This document shows positions 59,764-64,000 of a stretch of 64,000 nucleotides of DNA, in pieces. The notes beneath the pieces are model-generated. The model searched no databases, was not told where the DNA came from, and worked only from the letters and a program-made list of their open reading frames with translations. The first letter of the stretch is position 1. Every line of letters begins with the position of its first letter. Source of the stretch: Flabesymbios commensalis. Lineage: Eukaryota; Annelida; Polychaeta; Terebellida; Flabelligeridae. Made by a program: the position numbers and the translations under genes. The stretch covers positions 22,327,876 to 22,391,875 of the forward strand of contig OZ024907.1 of assembly GCA_964017125.1 (NCBI GenBank). The letters run 5' to 3'.

Positions 59764-60640
59764 AATTAATTCAATAAGATTTTTACGGTTTTTTACCTCT
59801 GACCTCCAAAAAAAACATAGAAAGCAATAAAATTAAAAAAATTGTATTACAAAAACGTTCTGCTTCAACCGAGAGCAAAGATATTACATTTATTGATTTT
59901 GACTACCGTTTTGAGGGACATATTGAATGAATTTCACTCAGATGTCAACAGAGGTCATATACCATTTTTTGCGATGGATTTTAGAAACACATTTCTCATA
60001 CACCATACCAAATTTTAAAAACTGAAAATATGTTTCCACAGTTTTTTTACTATTATAGTATATGGTATTTAATACAAAGTATGCAGATTGTTGGAATCTG
60101 CATTTCACTGTTCGGGCGTCCCCGACCTTTGACGAGAGGCGGTGACCGACTAGCCTCACTTTCGAATCACGCCACATCAGACGATGTGCGTCACTTACCC
60201 CCAGGCCGTCAAGTCGAGCAGACGTCTTGGCTAGACTCAAGCGCCAAGCCGCTACCTAGGTTGTCGCGTTCTGCGTGGAAATGTGTGCACTTACGTTACT
60301 AAAATGTCTAGACTAAATAAATGAGAATAAACTGGAAAACGATTTAACCAAGTTATTTGTGTTCCGTCGTCCCGACGGGAATGGAGTTGAAAAGAGATGG
60401 GACTTGTTCCACTAATCCCCTATTAGTGACTAGCCCTACACTCACAAGATGACAACACTCTTTTGCACATCAAAATTCCCAAATTATAAAATCATGCCTC
60501 GAAGCCGAGGCAGTAACAGCTTTATGGTGGTTTTCCATTAACTTAATGCAAGCCAATCCTGAAAGAAAATTCAGTTGATATTTTTTAATTGTAGTAAAGT
60601 AGTTAAACATTTAGGCTTTACCGTAATATTGATGAAAATG
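59764..60640. other. Intergenic, nothing recognised
   Basis: It includes a GC-richer patch at 60,110-60,300 and a small palindrome near 60,420 (CTATTAGTGACTAG). No family is recognised. Confidence 0.35.
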
Positions 60641-60649
60641 TGAACATTT

Positions 60650-61150
60650 CGATGCACACAGAAGACATTTGTAAAAAAAACGGCGGACAGCAGAGCGCTC
60701 TGAGAAGATTGTCTTTTTATCTTGACAGGAAGGATAAAATGGCTCTTTTCCGAGCGTTCATCCTTAGCCACTTTCAATACTGCTAAGCCATCTGGTATCA
60801 CTGTAGTACTCCAAACGCTCGCTGTTTGAAAAAGATTCAGGAGAGGGCTCTAAAGTGCGTTTTTTCCAACCATACCGCTTCATACAAGTCCCTCCTGAAT
60901 GAAGCTCACTTGCCATTTCTGGAAGTTGAGAGACAAATGAACACCGCAACTCAGACTTTCAAAATTCTTAATGATTTAGCACTGACTTGCCGCCTGAAAC
61001 TGATTGAAAAATGCTGAAAATTTCTCTCATGAAGAGGGTGTGACATATGGAACAAAATCCTTTTGGCCCAAAAAATCTAGAACTCTTTGCCAGAGGCATT
61101 TAGAATAACCAGAGATGGCCTGCAAGCATATTTTTCTATTTAATTGAGAG
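60650..61150 (+). pseudogene. LINE ORF2 3' relic (jockey/CR1-like)
   Basis: Plus-strand fragments KNGGQQSALRRLS, FRAFILSHFQYC, KIQERALKCVFSNHTASYKS, LLNEAHLPFLEVERQMNTAT, FKILNDLA and NSLPEAFRITRDGL are the usual C-terminal landmarks of such LINEs. Several in-frame stops interrupt them (for example after FQYC and after IEKC), so it is dead. It is a different subfamily from the LINE at 45.9-47.8 kb. Confidence 0.75.
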
Positions 61151-61520
61151 CATAATAGATGTAGGTCCCTTGACAAAATGACATAGTATTTATTTATTGA
61201 TAAATCTTTCCCGTAACTTTTAAATATATATTTTATTCTCTCATATACATTACAAGTTTTCTTATATAATCTTTAATATACTTTTATGTGCCAAAATGTT
61301 TTATGTAACTTTTAACAACATAAGTTATGTTCTCATTCAAATTAGAAGTATTTCTCTATATAATCCTTCATCACTTTTTTACATTTCATGTTAAAGATCC
61401 ATACAGCTGCGAGATGGGCATGCGTGAGACGATCAATTGTAGGCCTACAGTAGCCCATAGAGTACATGTTGACGGCATTAATATCAGCGACTGAACTGAT
61501 TACAAGATAGGCCTACTACT

Positions 61521-61621
61521 CCAACGAGACATTGACCCAATGCTGTTTTAATGTTAGGCTAACGTCTGCGACGTTGACCAACATTAAACAAACATTTGGT
61601 GAGTGTGCTGTGTTTGCCGGG
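61521..61621. mobile_element. Foldback MITE (CCCAGCAAACAC family)
   Basis: Arms ACATTGACCCAATGCTG and the inverse side AAACATTTGGTGAGTGTG surround a centre GTCTGCGACGTTGACC. The right end reads TGTTTGCCGGG. Confidence 0.75.
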
Positions 61622-61984
61622 AAAGCCCTCACTGTCAATATGCGTGGGGGTCAACTGTTTCTAGATCCCCACGGTAACATAACTGTTTGTGTTTCAACAA
61701 AAAGCCCACATGAGAGAATTATTTACTCATAGATGTCGCTCAAGTATAAAGACTTTATGATTTGCGAACTTGCTCTTAATGCGGCAATGTCCAGGGGCCA
61801 CTGTTGCATTCTGGGGACCCCATATCCCGAGTATTTTGATAGTTGATTAGACCTTTAACTTCCTGCCAGTCAACCTGCTTGTTTTAGTTGTTATCGTTAT
61901 TGTTTATTTTACATGTCGATTGTACAAGCTCATTAGAACTAATGTTATATGTTTTACTCTGTGCGACTTAAAATAAAACTTATC

Positions 61985-62143
61985 TTATTGCTTTACGTCA
62001 CTTGTCGGCACTAATGATCATTTAAGTGACTTTGTAATACGATAAAAATAGTGTTGTCTTTTTGATGAGATGAATGATGTACAGATGATGACGTGAGGGT
62101 GGGGTGATAGGGCATGGTGGGTTGTTGAGTGTTCTCCTTAAAA
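61985..62143 (+). repeat. Dispersed ~155-bp repeat, copy 2
   Basis: This is the partner of 58,466-58,620, about 85-90% alike by eye. From 62,144 to 62,779 nothing else is recognised. Confidence 0.75.
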
Positions 62144-62783
62144 AGAAAACAACTACAGATTGATACAATATATTGTTTATTCACTTATTTCATCGTCTTA
62201 ACTATTTATCAAGAAAAAATATTGTACATTTACCGCAATCGATTTGTAGCGGTGTTGAGAAGTTAACAAACATATTCAAGTGGTAGGCCTAATAAAATAG
62301 CAATATATATTATGCTTAACTGTATACTATGGGTATAATTCTACAATTATATTTATTCTACAAGAGGCATTTAAAAATAAATGAAAAGTTTCATGAATCT
62401 CATTTCGAATGATTCTTAAATGGCCCATATGTTACGTGAAATATACTAACAACTAAGAAGTTTTTCAAAAACATGATTTATCATTATGACAGCAAATAGG
62501 CCTACAGTAGTATTCACTTAAAAATTGACATTTCCAGGCCATAAAATCACCTCTACTGCAAAATAATTTTACGAGCATCATTTCTCAACATATCCATCCC
62601 TTATTCACACTCCAGCGCAAAAGCGACTCTGCACACTTGACGATAATCTATATGAACCAAATAAATGGTGAAAAATCTGAAAGGCAAAAGTTATGCTTGT
62701 CATGTATAATCTAGCCTACATCATCCATCTATGTTTCTAGGTGATGTGTTCATTACTGAACAGTATTTTGTAAAATGAATTAA

Positions 62784-63065
62784 AGGGACTGGCCCAGGCT
62801 AAAATCATTTAAAAAATAGGTGATTTTATTTTGGCTTCTTAATATGACCATATGATTTAAACATTTCTAATTATTGACATGGTTGTCAATAATTAGAAAT
62901 CAGGAATTTCGTCTCTATATCTAGCCTAACTGGTGAATGCGCAGCACAACAATTAAAAAAACTTTTGCAGTTTTAGTCTATGGACATGTTTACATCATAT
63001 GGACATATTAAAAAGCCAAAATAAAATCACTGATTTTTTGAAGATTTTAGCCTGAGCCAGTCCCT
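62784..63065. mobile_element. TTAA-type foldback MITE, whole
   Basis: This 282-bp element runs from AGGGACTGGCCCAGGC to GCCTGAGCCAGTCCCT. Inverted arms run through most of it (GGTGATTTTATTTTGGC against GCCAAAATAAAATCACTG), and TTAA lies on both sides (62,780-62,783 and 63,066-63,069). The TTAA target is characteristic of piggyBac-type transposition. Confidence 0.75.
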
Positions 63066-63234
63066 TTAAAACATTTAGAATATAGTATTATTTATCAGAT
63101 GTTGTGCAGTACAAATGACTCCTCTTCTGAAAGGCTCTCTCTGTCCATACTGGTAATTCCGACACTAATATATTAGATGATAACCCCCGCCTATCTTCGT
63201 TGTTAAGTGATAATATAACTTGGGTTATATATAT

Positions 63235-63312
63235 CTAATATAGATGATAATGACCAGATAAAAAGCGCCATTAAAATGTCACTTTTTATCTGATCAATAT
63301 CATCCTTGGGCG
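63235..63312. repeat. Small foldback
   Basis: GATGATAATGACCAGATAAA with AAGCGCCATT is mirrored by AATGTCACTTTTTATCTGAT with CAATATCATC. The remaining sequence to 64,000 shows nothing I recognise. Confidence 0.55.
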
Positions 63313-64000
63313 GATTGGGTTATATTATGCAGTGATCATGGTCACACATAAAAAGCTGGAATAGGTTATATATTTTGTATGCGTTAGAAAGGAGTAGGGT
63401 TACTACCGGTATATGCTTTTTAAGCGAGGTCAGTGATTTGTAAGAAGAGTGTCTTATTCACCTTGTATAGAGTGCAAGCCTTGTATAGTGGCCAGGGGTG
63501 CAGGCCTACATTATAATCATTCGGATTCTTAGGTACAAACAGATGTGTAGGCATTGCCACACATGGGACTGAATATTACTTGCATGTCAATAAAGCCAAA
63601 CTATGGTACGCAATAGTGTATGAAAACTAGATGTGGTACCTAGTGAATAGGTCCCATGCCAAGTAGATTCATCTTCCACAACAAGTTACCTTACCCACAA
63701 GCACGCAGTGCGATACCTTGCTTTATCGAGCATACAGTCCAACTATTTTAAATAGCCAGATACCTTGAATGTCGCGCGTCGCAAGACCGGCCAATCAGAG
63801 AGCCCTTGACCAGGCGTTGACAGCTGACTGAGAGCATAGCCTGCTTGTTTCCGTTGGTATGATAGATCAGATAGGTAGATAAGCTCGGAATCTCACGCTG
63901 ATGTCACTGTGTTCCCAGCTCCCTGAATGGTGGTACACGTCACTGTCCAAATGAGAGATTCCCAACTTGTCTATATAGTACATCTAGCAACGGTAACACG

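Noticed and set aside
59448-59765. Minus-strand open frame of 105 codons
   Set aside because: It coincides with the tRNA-like SINE and is not kept in the other two copies.

Overview
This is eukaryotic genomic DNA. It is AT-rich, intron-rich and crowded with small transposons and tandem arrays. The repeat content (array-bearing Helentron/pearl-like elements, foldback MITEs, pogo-type MITEs, a tRNA-derived SINE, a Ty3/Gypsy relic, CR1/L2/jockey-like LINE 3' ends) suggests a marine invertebrate. An echinoderm or hemichordate is my best guess, but that is inference.

The one host gene I can support lies on the minus strand between about 28.7 kb and 8.37 kb. I assembled it by hand from splice sites and reading phase. 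Ten coding exons join without a phase conflict into a protein of about 492 residues. It has an N-terminal U1/matrin-type C2H2 zinc finger (C39, C42, H55, H61) whose cysteine pair is built across an exon junction, a hydrophilic middle, a 45-residue tandem duplication in the largest exon, and a C-terminal RRM with clear RNP2 and RNP1 motifs. A polyadenylation signal follows almost directly after the stop codon. I cannot name an ortholog.

Region by region: 0.66-6.9 kb holds two plus-strand elements carrying roughly 144-bp tandem monomers, and the second is interrupted by a pogo-type MITE with a clean TA duplication. 8.4-28.7 kb is the zinc finger-RRM gene; its introns hold a near-identical copy of the first array element (17.4-20.0 kb), a diverged one (25 kb), a pogo MITE fragment and a 201-bp hairpin MITE. 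29-34.7 kb is intergenic with repeats. 34.75-38.86 kb is bounded by inverted ends and contains a 368-bp palindrome and a TTAA-flanked MITE. 39.5-44.2 kb is a broken Ty3/Gypsy element on the minus strand. 45.9-47.8 kb is a 5'-truncated LINE. 48-64 kb is a mosaic of three copies of a dimeric tRNA-like SINE, TTAA-type MITEs, a cluster of foldback MITEs, a spaced GTAAC-motif array (53.3-54.3 kb), a GGATGCA-rich tract (57.1-59.4 kb) and a second LINE relic (60.65-61.15 kb).

Apart from the zinc finger-RRM gene I see no intact host gene. Most other open frames are short and fall in repeats. The observations most worth following are the gene model, the array-bearing elements, the GTAAC-motif array and the 4.1-kb inverted-repeat element.
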